Assembly: GCA_947630045.1 (NCBI GenBank)
Contig: CANRGC010000007.1
Coordinates: forward strand, 40,911-104,910
DNA length: 64,000 nucleotides
Direction of reading: 5' to 3'
Origin: Candidatus Gastranaerophilales bacterium
Lineage (GTDB): Bacteria > Cyanobacteriota > Vampirovibrionia > Gastranaerophilales > Gastranaerophilaceae
A model generated the notes under the pieces. It ran no database searches and had not been told where the DNA came from. It was given only the letters and a program-made list of their open reading frames with translations. Shown here one piece after another: positions 43,143 to 52,495 of this stretch (positions are counted from its first letter, which is position 1; each line of letters starts with the position of its first letter). A program made the translations under genes and the position numbers.

Positions 43143-45026
43143 TTATTTATTTAAACATGAAATATAGTCTTTCATTCCTATTGTTTCAGAACCGGCAGGA
43201 GGAATATTTTTTGTTTCAACGGGTTTTTTTGCCTGTTGTTCTTCTTTTCCGATTTTTTTGTTAACAAGGGCAACAACCCTTCCTATAAGCGGAGTCATAA
43301 GAACCGTAACCAAAAATCTTACCGTTATTGTAAAAATGGTTAACGATTTTGTTTTTGAAATGTTGCTGAAAATTTTAGAAGCTTGTTGAGAAAATCCCGC
43401 AGCAGCCATTTGTGCAACTTCTTCACTCTTGATTAAACCGTCTTTAACGGCTTTTTTAATAACAGAGTCGTTTTCAAGAGCCTTAATGGCTTCTTGCAAA
43501 CCTTGTGACAACCCGTCTTTTCCTTGTTCCAAAATTTCTTTTCCGTGGTTTTTCAGGTTTTTAATGTTGTTAAGGTCAATGTCTGTCGGGTTTAAATTGT
43601 CTTTAATATTGCTCAAGACTCTCTTAATATTTATGTTTGATTTATTATGAATGCTCGCTTCGTGTTTTTTCAGATAACCTTGCAAAATTTCTTCCATTGG
43701 CTTATCGGTAACTTTATCAATCGCAAAAGCCGCCAAACTTGACGCAATTGTTACCATGCCGTTGTTTATCATTAACGGAAGTTTTCTTTCGGGTTCAATT
43801 TTTTCCGATTTTCTTGTGTTATTTATATAGAAAAACGTGATTGCAATTGATGTTAAATCTGACCATCTCGGAGAAGGTTTTTCAAAGTGCGAAGTGCCTT
43901 CAATAATTTTTTTCGCAACTTTTGTTGTTGAAACTTTGCCGAAAAGCCTTGCAATAGGCTCACCCAAAAGGTTGTTATAGCCGTCTTTTATTTTACCTAA
44001 AATGTTTTTGTTTTTAACAACGACATCTTTTGAAATGTCAATCACTTCGTCTACCCCACCCGTAAAGGAAACATCATTTTGTCTGTTTCCTCTAAAAGTT
44101 GGTGCAGGCTGAACTTGAGCTGTATTATCGGGGTTTTGTACGGCATTTTGAGGTTGAATTGAGTTTAAAGTCCGGCTGTTATTAAGATTGTTTGATTGAG
44201 CTTTATGCGCTGCGTGTTTTGTGCCATCAAGCCTGATTGCGTTCATAACGGGCATATTATCAAGCGGATTTTTAGGCTGTTCTTCTTTTTTATTTTTTTT
44301 GAAAAGAAGTTTTAAAACAATCGGAGTAAGCGCAATTGTTATGCTTGCTTTAAGCGGTGATACTCCAAGGTCTGCAAATTTTTTGTATGCTGATTTATAA
44401 GCTTCGCCCAGAGTGCTTTTTGCCGTGCCGACAAGGTTATCGTTTTTAAGGGCTGCAACATATTTTGCATCTTTTATGTATTGTGTGGGGTTTGCGCTGT
44501 TTAAACTTTTTGTAATTTTATTAACCGCATTTGAACATGGACCTAAAATTACATTCGATAAAACAAAACCGATAAACGCCGAAACCGCATTTTTGGTTGC
44601 TGCCATTTCTTTATCTTCTTTTTCCGCCCCCGGCATTGCAAGAACGCATATTGGCTTTAAAACACCGGCAACGACAAGGGCAACGGCGGCTTCATAAAAT
44701 GCTTCATTTTTGTCAACGCTTCCCAAAACCTTGTTAAACCAGTTTGCTCCGCCCATTTTTTCCGCCCATTGGGGAAGTTTATCTTTAGAGTTTGTAATGA
44801 TTTTTGTTGCAACATTTTGGACAAGCCTCGGGTCGCCTGTGAATGAAACTTGATTTTGTTTGTTATATAAAAGTTCAGACCCGCTAAAGCCTTCTTGGTT
44901 TGCGGGTCTGTTTATTTTATTTTCACTTTTGTTGTTATGTGCGCTTAAATTCTTTAATCGCACAAGTTGGGCGCTATTTCCATGCATTGATATCTTATTA
45001 ACAGATTTTATTTTGTTGATTTCCAT
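43143..45026 (-). CDS. Large hypothetical membrane protein with F-x-G motifs
   Basis: 627 aa, no known family. Two similar halves are suggested: an N-terminal half opening with QVSFTGDPRLVQNVATKI (59-76) and a C-terminal half opening with TFRGNRQNDVSFTGGVDEVI (310-329). Each is followed by hydrophobic segments (112-133, 147-168, 224-243 in the first; around 395-440 and near IFTITVRFLVTVLMTPLIGRV in the second). A Gln/Asn-rich linker separates them. No signal peptide; the N-terminus MEINKIKSVNK is like other F-x-G proteins here. A lineage-specific envelope or membrane-remodelling role is speculation. Confidence 0.8.
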   Translation of the reverse strand: MEINKIKSVNKISMHGNSAQLVRLKNLSAHNNKSENKINRPANQEGFSGSELLYNKQNQVSFTGDPRLVQNVATKIITNSKDKLPQWAEKMGGANWFNKVLGSVDKNEAFYEAAVALVVAGVLKPICVLAMPGAEKEDKEMAATKNAVSAFIGFVLSNVILGPCSNAVNKITKSLNSANPTQYIKDAKYVAALKNDNLVGTAKSTLGEAYKSAYKKFADLGVSPLKASITIALTPIVLKLLFKKNKKEEQPKNPLDNMPVMNAIRLDGTKHAAHKAQSNNLNNSRTLNSIQPQNAVQNPDNTAQVQPAPTFRGNRQNDVSFTGGVDEVIDISKDVVVKNKNILGKIKDGYNNLLGEPIARLFGKVSTTKVAKKIIEGTSHFEKPSPRWSDLTSIAITFFYINNTRKSEKIEPERKLPLMINNGMVTIASSLAAFAIDKVTDKPMEEILQGYLKKHEASIHNKSNINIKRVLSNIKDNLNPTDIDLNNIKNLKNHGKEILEQGKDGLSQGLQEAIKALENDSVIKKAVKDGLIKSEEVAQMAAAGFSQQASKIFSNISKTKSLTIFTITVRFLVTVLMTPLIGRVVALVNKKIGKEEQQAKKPVETKNIPPAGSETIGMKDYISCLNK

Positions 45027-45078
45027 GACAATAGTTTAATGCCTGTGATAATTTTTTTTTGCATGTTTTTAAGCTTTT

Positions 45079-46056
45079 TTAACATTTTGTTAAGAATGCG
45101 GAAAAATGTTGATTTATAAGGTTTTCAATTTTGTTAAAAATAATTTTTTCAAAGTTAATATTATAAAGAGAATTAATTTCGTTAATAAAAAAGCATGGAC
45201 TTGTTATGTTGATTTCAATAATTTTGTCATCAATAACATCCAAACCCGCCATATAAATTCCGTCATCCGATAAGGTTTTTGAAATAATTTTTTCCATTTC
45301 CTTTTGTTCTTTTGTTACATTTCCAAAAACCAGATTTTCTTTTTTATGTTCGACAAATTTAAAATCGTTATTGGTTGCAACTTTTGTAACGGCATAATCA
45401 AAAATTTCGCCCGCAATATAAATAAGCCTTTTATCACCTTCGCTTATTTTCGGCAAAAATTCCTGAACCATTACTTTGGTCTTGCCGTTGTCGGTTGCCG
45501 TTTGAATTATGGCATTTATGTTTTTGTCTTTTGTATTTAAATAAAAAACACCCGATGAAAAACATTTGTTCAAAGGCTTTATAATAATTTCCCCGTTTTC
45601 AAAAAGAAAATCTTTTATAAGCGACTCAACCGAAGTAACTATGTTTTTCGGCGCAAGTGTCGGAAATTTATTTACATAGAGTTTTTCGTTAATGTTTCTT
45701 AACGCAAAGGGCGAATTTATACAAAAAACTTTTTTATCTAAATAATCAAGAACATAAGTTGCATTTATAAAGTCTATATCAACGGGCGGGTCAGGACGGG
45801 TGAAAATGACGTTATAGTCATTTAAACAAACCTTTTTATTGCTGTCGGCTTTAAATATTTCGCCATTTTTTTCTTTTGTTTCATAAATCAGCCCGAACGG
45901 AAGACATCCCTCAAGAAAAAGTTCATGTTTTGTTGTTATATCAACCTTATAGCCTTCTTGCAAAAATGTTCTAATCATCCAAAAGTCGGTGACTAAAACA
46001 TTAAATTCAAAATATTTAAATTCAATTTCATCAATGATAAAAAGTACATTTTTCAT
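45079..46056 (-). CDS. gshB: Glutathione synthetase, ATP-grasp
   Basis: 325-aa ATP-grasp ligase joining gamma-glutamylcysteine and glycine. GshB landmarks in order: TRPDPPVDIDFINATYVLDY (about 87-106), NEKLYVNKFPTLAPKNIVT, IIKPLNKCFSSGVFYL, VQEFLPKISEGDKRLIYIAGE and GLDVIDDKIIEINITSPCF. The EINITSP metal region is intact. Some substitution in the glycine-rich loop (NKCFSSG for DGMGGAG) is unusual. Start at 46056; a TATAAT seven bases upstream and no SD point to a leaderless message. Confidence 0.88.
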   Translation of the reverse strand: MKNVLFIIDEIEFKYFEFNVLVTDFWMIRTFLQEGYKVDITTKHELFLEGCLPFGLIYETKEKNGEIFKADSNKKVCLNDYNVIFTRPDPPVDIDFINATYVLDYLDKKVFCINSPFALRNINEKLYVNKFPTLAPKNIVTSVESLIKDFLFENGEIIIKPLNKCFSSGVFYLNTKDKNINAIIQTATDNGKTKVMVQEFLPKISEGDKRLIYIAGEIFDYAVTKVATNNDFKFVEHKKENLVFGNVTKEQKEMEKIISKTLSDDGIYMAGLDVIDDKIIEINITSPCFFINEINSLYNINFEKIIFNKIENLINQHFSAFLTKC

Positions 46057-46114
46057 AATTTTAATTATATTACAAAAAAATTGCATACAATATGGTGCCA
46101 AATCGGTTATATTT

Positions 46115-46123
46115 TGGTATAAT
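46115..46123 (+). promoter_or_regulatory. Extended -10 promoter of the TPR gene at 46150
   Basis: TGGTATAAT, with the -10 hexamer at 46118-46123; leader of about 20 nt. The divergent gshB promoter overlaps this region. Confidence 0.65.
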
Positions 46124-46149
46124 TTACCTGAAACATACGGAAAATAAAA

Positions 46150-47196
46150 ATGAATAAAGAAAAATTAGACAAATTAAAAGAGCTTGCGGCTAAAAACCCT
46201 AATAATATTGACTATAAAAGGGCGCTTGCCGACTTTTACATTAACGAAGAAAACTATAACCTTGCATATGAGGTCTATCAAGACATTTTAAAGGTTAACG
46301 AATATGATATTCAGGCGCTTTTAAATTCAGGCAGCATAAGGTTTTATGCTAAAGATTACGAAAAATCAAAAGAATTTTTCCAAAAGGCAATAGAATTTGA
46401 GCCTGAAAACAGCCTTTTGCACTATAATTTGGCGAATGTATATGCCGAGGTTAACGACTTTAACAATGCAATTAAAGAATATAAAGCCGCATTCTTAAAC
46501 GGAATGAATAATGCCCAGATTTGTAACGCAATCGGCGTTTTGTATATGGACAATTCAAGATATACGGAAGCAAAGGCATTCTTCTTAAGGGCTTTGAGTT
46601 TTGAACCTGAAAATTCGGAGTGTCTTTCAAATTATGCAACCCTCTGTCAGAGAACGGGCAATTTAAAAGAGTCGGAAAAATGTCTTCTCAAGGCTTTTGA
46701 GCTTAAAAGCACAAACGAGCAAATTGCTCTTGCCCTTGCCAACTTATATGCTCAGATGAAGAAAAAAGAAGAAGCAAAGAAATTTTTTGAAATTGCTCTT
46801 AAACTTAACCCTCAATATTATTCGGCATGGGTTTGCAGGGCAATTTTCCATTCGGATGAAAAAGACTTTGATAACTCAATTCAATACTATAAAAACGCTA
46901 TTGAGCTTGAGCCTAAAAAGCCAAATGCCTATATGCTTTTAGCACACCTTCTTTTAAACGAAAAAAGATATACGGAAGCCATTGATATCTATAAAAAAAG
47001 CGTTGAACTTACAGACAATAAAGCAATGGTCTATATCTTTATAGCTAACGCATATATGCTAAATTCAGACATGAAAAATGCAATAGATTATTACAGGCTT
47101 GCAATTAAAGAAGCGCCTTTAAATCAGGAAGTAAAACTTATTTATATTGATATTATGAACGATTACATTGAAGGAAAAAGAGGAAATGCCGCATAA
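46150..47196 (+). CDS. TPR-repeat protein
   Basis: 348 aa of about nine consecutive tetratricopeptide repeats (for example NIDYKRALADFYINEENYNL, NSLLHYNLANVYAEVNDFNN, NAYMLLAHLLLNEKRYTEAI). No other domain, signal peptide or membrane helix. Likely a cytoplasmic protein-interaction scaffold. It overlaps the next membrane-protein gene by 11 bases, suggesting a joint function. Confidence 0.88.
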   Translation: MNKEKLDKLKELAAKNPNNIDYKRALADFYINEENYNLAYEVYQDILKVNEYDIQALLNSGSIRFYAKDYEKSKEFFQKAIEFEPENSLLHYNLANVYAEVNDFNNAIKEYKAAFLNGMNNAQICNAIGVLYMDNSRYTEAKAFFLRALSFEPENSECLSNYATLCQRTGNLKESEKCLLKAFELKSTNEQIALALANLYAQMKKKEEAKKFFEIALKLNPQYYSAWVCRAIFHSDEKDFDNSIQYYKNAIELEPKKPNAYMLLAHLLLNEKRYTEAIDIYKKSVELTDNKAMVYIFIANAYMLNSDMKNAIDYYRLAIKEAPLNQEVKLIYIDIMNDYIEGKRGNAA

Positions 47197-47593
47197 CGAA
47201 ATACCCGTCCAAGAAAGAGTTATTGCTTCATTATCTTATTTAAGTCTTGGTTTTGTCGGTTTTATCTGGTTTTGTGTAAATTATTTCATTATAAAAAAAC
47301 CAATGTCTGATTTTTTAAAATGTAATATAATTCAATCTTTTGTATTATCAATATTTTATGCGATATTAATGACCGCATACAGTATTGTGATGGGGTTTTT
47401 GTTTGTTATTCCCTTTGTCGGGGCGGCGTTTTATTTTATACACAATATTGTTTTTGCAACTCCGATATTTTTTACTTTAAGCTTGATAAATTTTATTATT
47501 CTGATTTTTCTTAGCTATCTTGCAATTTTCCCGCTTTTTGGCAAATTGCCTTTCATTCCTTACCTTACTCAAATTACTAAAAATCTTGGTTAG
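47186..47593 (+). CDS. Small four-helix membrane protein, Tic20/DUF4870-like
   Basis: 135 aa with about four hydrophobic helices. The opening EIPVQERVIASLSYLSLGFVG (split after SLG) and the PMSDFLKCNIIQSFVL segment resemble the helix 1-2 region of Tic20-type proteins of the cyanobacterial lineage or DUF4870; identity is too low to decide by eye. I start at ATG 47186, preceded by AAGAGG, and not at the TTG 18 bases upstream. Sits between two TPR genes. Confidence 0.75.
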   Translation: MPHNEIPVQERVIASLSYLSLGFVGFIWFCVNYFIIKKPMSDFLKCNIIQSFVLSIFYAILMTAYSIVMGFLFVIPFVGAAFYFIHNIVFATPIFFTLSLINFIILIFLSYLAIFPLFGKLPFIPYLTQITKNLG

Positions 47594-47600
47594 TAAACTG

Positions 47601-47629
47601 TTGATAGTTTTTTAAAACGAGAGTATTAT
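47601..47629 (+). promoter_or_regulatory. Promoter of the 570-aa TPR gene, leaderless
   Basis: -35 TTGATA (47601-47606), 17-base spacer, -10 TATTAT (47624-47629). The ATG at 47636 is six bases after the -10, so the transcript starts at or near the start codon. Confidence 0.7.
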
Positions 47630-47635
47630 ACATTT

Positions 47636-49348
47636 ATGCTAGACTTTGTTAAAAAGCTTTATATAAAAATTAACAAGCTTGATAATTATGTAAATAAATA
47701 TAAAGAAAGTGCAGGCGAGGTTTCTCTCCCTTCCGTTGCATATATGAACTGGGGAATAAGGCTTCTTGATGAAGGCAAAAAAGAAGAAGCTTTTAAATTG
47801 CTTGAAAAAAGCGCCCAAATGCCATATTTAAATTCGGAATCTTACGTTAATCTCGGAATAGCATATGCGCATGCCGATGATTATAATAACGCTCTTTCTT
47901 GTTTCAAAAAAGCAACAAAACTGGACAGAAACAATGCAAGGGCTTATCAAATGCTTGGCATGGCATATTCCGAAATTGATGATTTTAAAAATGCAAAAAA
48001 AGCCTTTAACATTTCAATAAAATTAGACCCGAGAAGCCCCCAAACCTATTTAAATCAAGGCATTTACTACGCTAAAATAAACGAACTCGATAATGCCGCA
48101 AACGATTTTAAAAAGGCATGTAAATTAAACCCGATGAACCCTCATGCGTGGTTTTTGTGGGGAGTTTTATGTTCTCAAAGGCAAGAGTTTGATTCGGCTT
48201 ATGATAAACTTAAAAAAGCCGTTGCAATTAACCCGTTTTTTGCGGACGCATACTATCATCTGGCATCCATTGCATTTATAAAAAAGAATTTTATAGAGGC
48301 GGTTAATTTTGCAAAAAAATCCATTGCAATTGACCCTGTAAGAACGGAAAGCTATATTGTGCTTGCAGAGTCTTGGCTTCAGTTAAAAAATGAAAGCGAA
48401 TGCTTTTCCGTTTTTCAAAATATTGATGAAAAAGTTGATAAAAATGACAAGTTTTATTATTCATACGGAGCCGCACTTCAATATTTCGGCAAGTGGGAAG
48501 AAGCAATTGAAAAACTTACAAAGTCTTATGAATTAAACAATTCAAACCATATAACAACAAATGCGATTGCAACTTCTTATCTCAAAATTAAAAATGAAGA
48601 TATGGCAATTAAATGGCTTGAAAAAACGGTTGAAATCAACCCTCAATATTTTATTTCTCTTTACAATCTCGGGCAAATTTATTCAAAAAGAAAAGACTTT
48701 GACAGGGCGGTTGAATATTTTAAACGTGCGCTGGAAGCGAATATTGACTCTAAACATGTTTATATAAATATAGCTTCGGCATACGACTCGGCAGGAAATG
48801 TCGAAGAAGCGCTAACATATTGGAAAAAGGCGGTTGAATATAATCCCGATAATATTGACGCCAAAATAAACCTTGCAAACGCATACTATAGAGCGGGCGA
48901 CATTAAAGGCGCAATAAGAAAAATGAGGGGGTCATACAAAGAAAACAAAAACAACAAAAAAGTTCTTTTTATGTATGGAATTTTGTTGTTAACCGACAAT
49001 GACTGTTACAGTGCTGTGGAAAAATTTGACGAAGCGCTTGCAATCGACGAAAATTTTGATGTGGCAAAATATGCAAAAATCGAATGTCTGTTAAAAATGG
49101 GTAAAATTCAAGAGGCAAACGATATTCTTTTAAATCTTGAACAAAGTCAGACCGGAGAAAAGCCTGAAATATTATATCTCAGACTTGTTGTAAATTTTGA
49201 AATGATTCAAAAAGAAGATAAAAAAGAACTTATTAAACAAAGCGAAGATATTTGTGATAAAATATTTTCCGAATACAAAGACACAATTCATTCAATTGAA
49301 AAAGTTAAGACAATAAAAGAAGAATTAGCTAAACTAAAGGAAAATTAA
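47636..49348 (+). CDS. TPR-repeat protein
   Basis: 570 aa with about 13 tetratricopeptide repeats (for example ESYVNLGIAYAHADDYNNAL, QTYLNQGIYYAKINELDNAA, HVYINIASAYDSAGNVEEAL). The first 35 residues are a charged helix and the last 60 a Glu/Lys-rich helix. No catalytic domain. One base separates its stop from lysC, so it is the first gene of the TPR-lysC-tilS-hpt unit. Confidence 0.9.
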   Translation: MLDFVKKLYIKINKLDNYVNKYKESAGEVSLPSVAYMNWGIRLLDEGKKEEAFKLLEKSAQMPYLNSESYVNLGIAYAHADDYNNALSCFKKATKLDRNNARAYQMLGMAYSEIDDFKNAKKAFNISIKLDPRSPQTYLNQGIYYAKINELDNAANDFKKACKLNPMNPHAWFLWGVLCSQRQEFDSAYDKLKKAVAINPFFADAYYHLASIAFIKKNFIEAVNFAKKSIAIDPVRTESYIVLAESWLQLKNESECFSVFQNIDEKVDKNDKFYYSYGAALQYFGKWEEAIEKLTKSYELNNSNHITTNAIATSYLKIKNEDMAIKWLEKTVEINPQYFISLYNLGQIYSKRKDFDRAVEYFKRALEANIDSKHVYINIASAYDSAGNVEEALTYWKKAVEYNPDNIDAKINLANAYYRAGDIKGAIRKMRGSYKENKNNKKVLFMYGILLLTDNDCYSAVEKFDEALAIDENFDVAKYAKIECLLKMGKIQEANDILLNLEQSQTGEKPEILYLRLVVNFEMIQKEDKKELIKQSEDICDKIFSEYKDTIHSIEKVKTIKEELAKLKEN

Positions 49349-49349
49349 A

Positions 49350-50609
49350 ATGGCTGTTATAGTTCAAAAATTCGGCGGAACATCACTTGCCGATGTTGAT
49401 AAAATAAAAAATGTCGCAAATGCGGTCGTAAGAGAGAAAAAACTCGGAAATGACGTTATAGTTGTTGTTTCAGCTATGGGGCACACAACCGATAATTTAA
49501 TTAAACTAGCCCATGAAATTTCAAAAAATCCCTCTGACAGAGAAATGGATATGTTGATGTCAACGGGCGAACAGGTTTCAATTGCGCTTTTAACAATGGC
49601 AATTCATGAACTCGGGTTTGACGCCGTTTCAATGACAGGGGCGCAAGTCGGTATCTTAACGGAAGACACCCACTCAAAAGCGAGAATTCTTGATATCAGA
49701 AAAGACAAACTGGAAGAACAGATTAAAGCCGGAAAAATCGTTATTGTTGCCGGTTTCCAAGGGGTTACGAAAAAAGGCGAGATAACAACTTTGGGCAGAG
49801 GCGGTTCCGATACTTCGGCCGTTGCAATTGCCGCAAAAATGCAAGTTGAAAGGTGTGATATTTATTCTGATGTTGAAGGAATTTACACAACTGACCCCAG
49901 AATTGTTCCCACCGCTAAAAAATTAAAAGAAATATCTTATGAAGAAATGCTTGAGCTTGCAAGCTTAGGAGCTAACGTTTTGCACCCGAGATCGGTTGAA
50001 ACCGCAAAACAATTTAAAGTGCCCATGAGGCTTAGAAGCTCATTTAAATTAGACGATTTAGGAACTTTAGTTATAGGAGTTGAACAAATGGAAATTTATA
50101 AACCCGTGACAGGTCTTGCATGTGACAAATCACAGGTAAGGGTTGTAATTTGTGATGTTCCCGACAGACCCGGGAATGCAAGCAAACTGTTTACGCTTTT
50201 AGCAAAGCATGAGCTTTCCGTTGATATGATTATTCAATCTTACGCAAGAAGTACAAACAATTCTAACGACATTGCTTTCACAATCAATAAAGATGACCTT
50301 ACAAAATTTGTCGGCATGAAAGAAGAAATTATGTCGATTTTGAACCCTTCAAATATTCATATAGATGAAGACATTGCGAAAATTTCAATTGTCGGCGCAG
50401 GCATGATTGACCGTCCCGGTATTGCGGCTCAAATGTTTGAAACGCTTGCAAAAGAGGGTATAAATATTAAAATGATTGCAACTTCTGAAATCAAAATAAG
50501 CTGCCTTGTTGAAAAAATGTACGCAAAAGAAGCGGTTTCAGCACTTTGCAAGAGTTTTGAACTTGAAGGGGAAGATGTTGCCTTGGTTCATGGCACACTT
50601 CCGGACTAG
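49350..50609 (+). CDS. lysC: Aspartate kinase
   Basis: 419-aa enzyme phosphorylating aspartate for lysine, methionine and threonine synthesis and for diaminopimelate. VQKFGGTSLAD (5-15), TTLGRGGSDTSAVAIA, CDIYSDVEGIYTTDPR and LHPRSVETAKQF form the catalytic domain; two C-terminal ACT domains (about 265-410) give feedback control. This is the single-function, monofunctional type of typical length. Confidence 0.96.
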   Translation: MAVIVQKFGGTSLADVDKIKNVANAVVREKKLGNDVIVVVSAMGHTTDNLIKLAHEISKNPSDREMDMLMSTGEQVSIALLTMAIHELGFDAVSMTGAQVGILTEDTHSKARILDIRKDKLEEQIKAGKIVIVAGFQGVTKKGEITTLGRGGSDTSAVAIAAKMQVERCDIYSDVEGIYTTDPRIVPTAKKLKEISYEEMLELASLGANVLHPRSVETAKQFKVPMRLRSSFKLDDLGTLVIGVEQMEIYKPVTGLACDKSQVRVVICDVPDRPGNASKLFTLLAKHELSVDMIIQSYARSTNNSNDIAFTINKDDLTKFVGMKEEIMSILNPSNIHIDEDIAKISIVGAGMIDRPGIAAQMFETLAKEGINIKMIATSEIKISCLVEKMYAKEAVSALCKSFELEGEDVALVHGTLPD

Positions 50610-50611
50610 TT

Positions 50612-51916
50612 TTGATTAAATCTGTTAAAAAATTTATTGTTGAAAATAATTTATCCGGCAAGACTATTCTTGTCGGGCTTTCAGGCGGAGCGGACAGCTC
50701 CGTTCTTTGTGACATTTTATCTAAAATTGACAATATAAAAGTGATTGCAATTCATCTTAACCACAACTGGCGTGGCGAAGAATCAAAAAGAGATGAAGAA
50801 TTTGCGCAAAATTTTGCAAAACAAAGGAATTTGGAATTTTATTCAGAAAAGTTAGACAAATCTTTAAAAAAAACCGAAACAAACGCAAGAGAATTAAGGT
50901 ATAAATTTTTTGAAAATTGCAAAGAAAAATTCAATGCAAACGCCGTATTTTTGGCGCACAATAAAAATGATAACACGGAAACCCTTATATACAGGCTAAT
51001 TAAAGGAACGGGTCCACGAGGACTTATTTCAATTCCAAAAGTCAGAGATTTTTATTATCGCCCGCTTCTTGGTTTTTCAAGGGAAGAAATTGAACATTAT
51101 GCAAAAGAAAACAAGGTTAAATTTATAACTGATTCATCTAACCTGAATACAAAATATAAAAGAAATTTAATCAGAGAAGAAATCTTGCCCAAAATGAAAG
51201 AAATTAACCCGAATGTTATAAATTCAATTTCAAATTTCATAGCTTTGAATAAAGAAAATCAAAAAATTGTTGACAGAGAAATTGAAGCTTCTCTATTAAA
51301 AATTAAAAAAGACGATTATTTTATAAGAAGCAAGTTTTTAGGGCTCGACGATGAAATTAAAAATGAAATAATTAACAGATTTCTTCAGGGAAAAATTAAA
51401 ACAAGAGATTTAAAAACGGTTAAAAAGATTGTTAAATTTATTGAAAACAATTCTTCCTCAAAGATTTCTCTTGCCGGAAATTTATTTTTAAAAGTTTATA
51501 ATGACAAAATTTATATAATTGAAAACAATGAAAAAATAAGTGATGAAACCGCTTTAAAATTGGGCGAAAACAGGTTTTTGAATTATAAAATCATTGTCGA
51601 AAAATCAAAACTTCCAAAAACATTTCCAAAAGAAGACGAAAATGTTTACTATCTGAAACTTGATTTTAAAAACGAATATACTATAAGAACAAGAAAAAGA
51701 GGAGATAAAATCGTTCCTTTTAACGGGATGTCACCTCAAAAATTAAAAGACGTTTTTATGAAGAAAAAAATTCCGCTTGAAGAAAGAGATAAAATTCCTT
51801 TAATTGCAATAAAAGACGAAGTTTTGCTTGCTTTTTCATATCAAACAAGCGAAAAATTAAGGGTGGATAAAAATGATGAAACCTGTTATAAAATAACTAT
51901 AGAAAAGGGAAATTGA
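50612..51916 (+). CDS. tilS: tRNA(Ile)-lysidine synthase
   Basis: 434-aa PP-loop ATPase that modifies C34 of tRNA-Ile2. PP-loop LSGGADSSV (23-31), HLNHNWRGEESKRDE, ARELRYKFFE, LAHNKNDNTETLIYRLIKGTG (split after YRL) and the C-terminal substrate domain with TRKRGDKIVPF. It begins with TTG because no ATG lies at the family start; no SD is seen. Next to hpt, the standard tilS-hpt order. Confidence 0.95.
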   Translation: MIKSVKKFIVENNLSGKTILVGLSGGADSSVLCDILSKIDNIKVIAIHLNHNWRGEESKRDEEFAQNFAKQRNLEFYSEKLDKSLKKTETNARELRYKFFENCKEKFNANAVFLAHNKNDNTETLIYRLIKGTGPRGLISIPKVRDFYYRPLLGFSREEIEHYAKENKVKFITDSSNLNTKYKRNLIREEILPKMKEINPNVINSISNFIALNKENQKIVDREIEASLLKIKKDDYFIRSKFLGLDDEIKNEIINRFLQGKIKTRDLKTVKKIVKFIENNSSSKISLAGNLFLKVYNDKIYIIENNEKISDETALKLGENRFLNYKIIVEKSKLPKTFPKEDENVYYLKLDFKNEYTIRTRKRGDKIVPFNGMSPQKLKDVFMKKKIPLEERDKIPLIAIKDEVLLAFSYQTSEKLRVDKNDETCYKITIEKGN

Positions 51917-51919
51917 GAT

Positions 51920-52441
51920 ATGGAACTTAAAACTTTAGTCAAGGAAGAAGATTTAAAAAAAAGAATTAAAGAGGTTGCGGACGAAATAAACGCCTTATAT
52001 GATAAAAATGAGCCGCTTGTTGCAATTTGCGTTTTGAAAGGCGCCGTTATGTTTTTTGCAGAGCTTGTTCAACACTTAAAAATGCCCGTCAGAATGGAAT
52101 TTGTAAGTTTATCAAGCTATGGCTGTTCCAAGACTTCATCGGGAAGGGTTTCCGCATTAAATATTTCTCTTCCGCCCCTTGAAAATAAAAAAGTTCTTGT
52201 TGTTGAAGATATTATGGACACGGGGCTTACATTAAACTTTTTAATTGACTATCTTAAGACAAAATGTAAGGTTAAAGATGTTAAGCTTGCCGTTATGTTT
52301 AATAAAAAATGCGCAAGAAAGTATAATCTGGAGCCTGATTTCAGCGCTTTTGAAGTTGATAACAAATTTATTGTCGGTTTTGGACTTGATTGTGAAGAAG
52401 TTTTCCGCAATATTCCTTATGTCGGTTATTTCGAACAATGA
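51920..52441 (+). CDS. hpt: Hypoxanthine phosphoribosyltransferase
   Basis: 173-aa purine-salvage enzyme. The PRPP motif VLVVEDIMDTGLTL, VAICVLKGAVMFFAEL and VGFGLDCEEVFRNIPYVG are typical. It follows tilS by 3 bases; the usual third gene, ftsH, is replaced here by a soluble AAA+ protein. Confidence 0.96.
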   Translation: MELKTLVKEEDLKKRIKEVADEINALYDKNEPLVAICVLKGAVMFFAELVQHLKMPVRMEFVSLSSYGCSKTSSGRVSALNISLPPLENKKVLVVEDIMDTGLTLNFLIDYLKTKCKVKDVKLAVMFNKKCARKYNLEPDFSAFEVDNKFIVGFGLDCEEVFRNIPYVGYFEQ

Positions 52442-52495
52442 CAAAAAATTTTTTTCTTGTGTTTTACATGCCGTGTAGACTGTTAAGAGGCAAAA

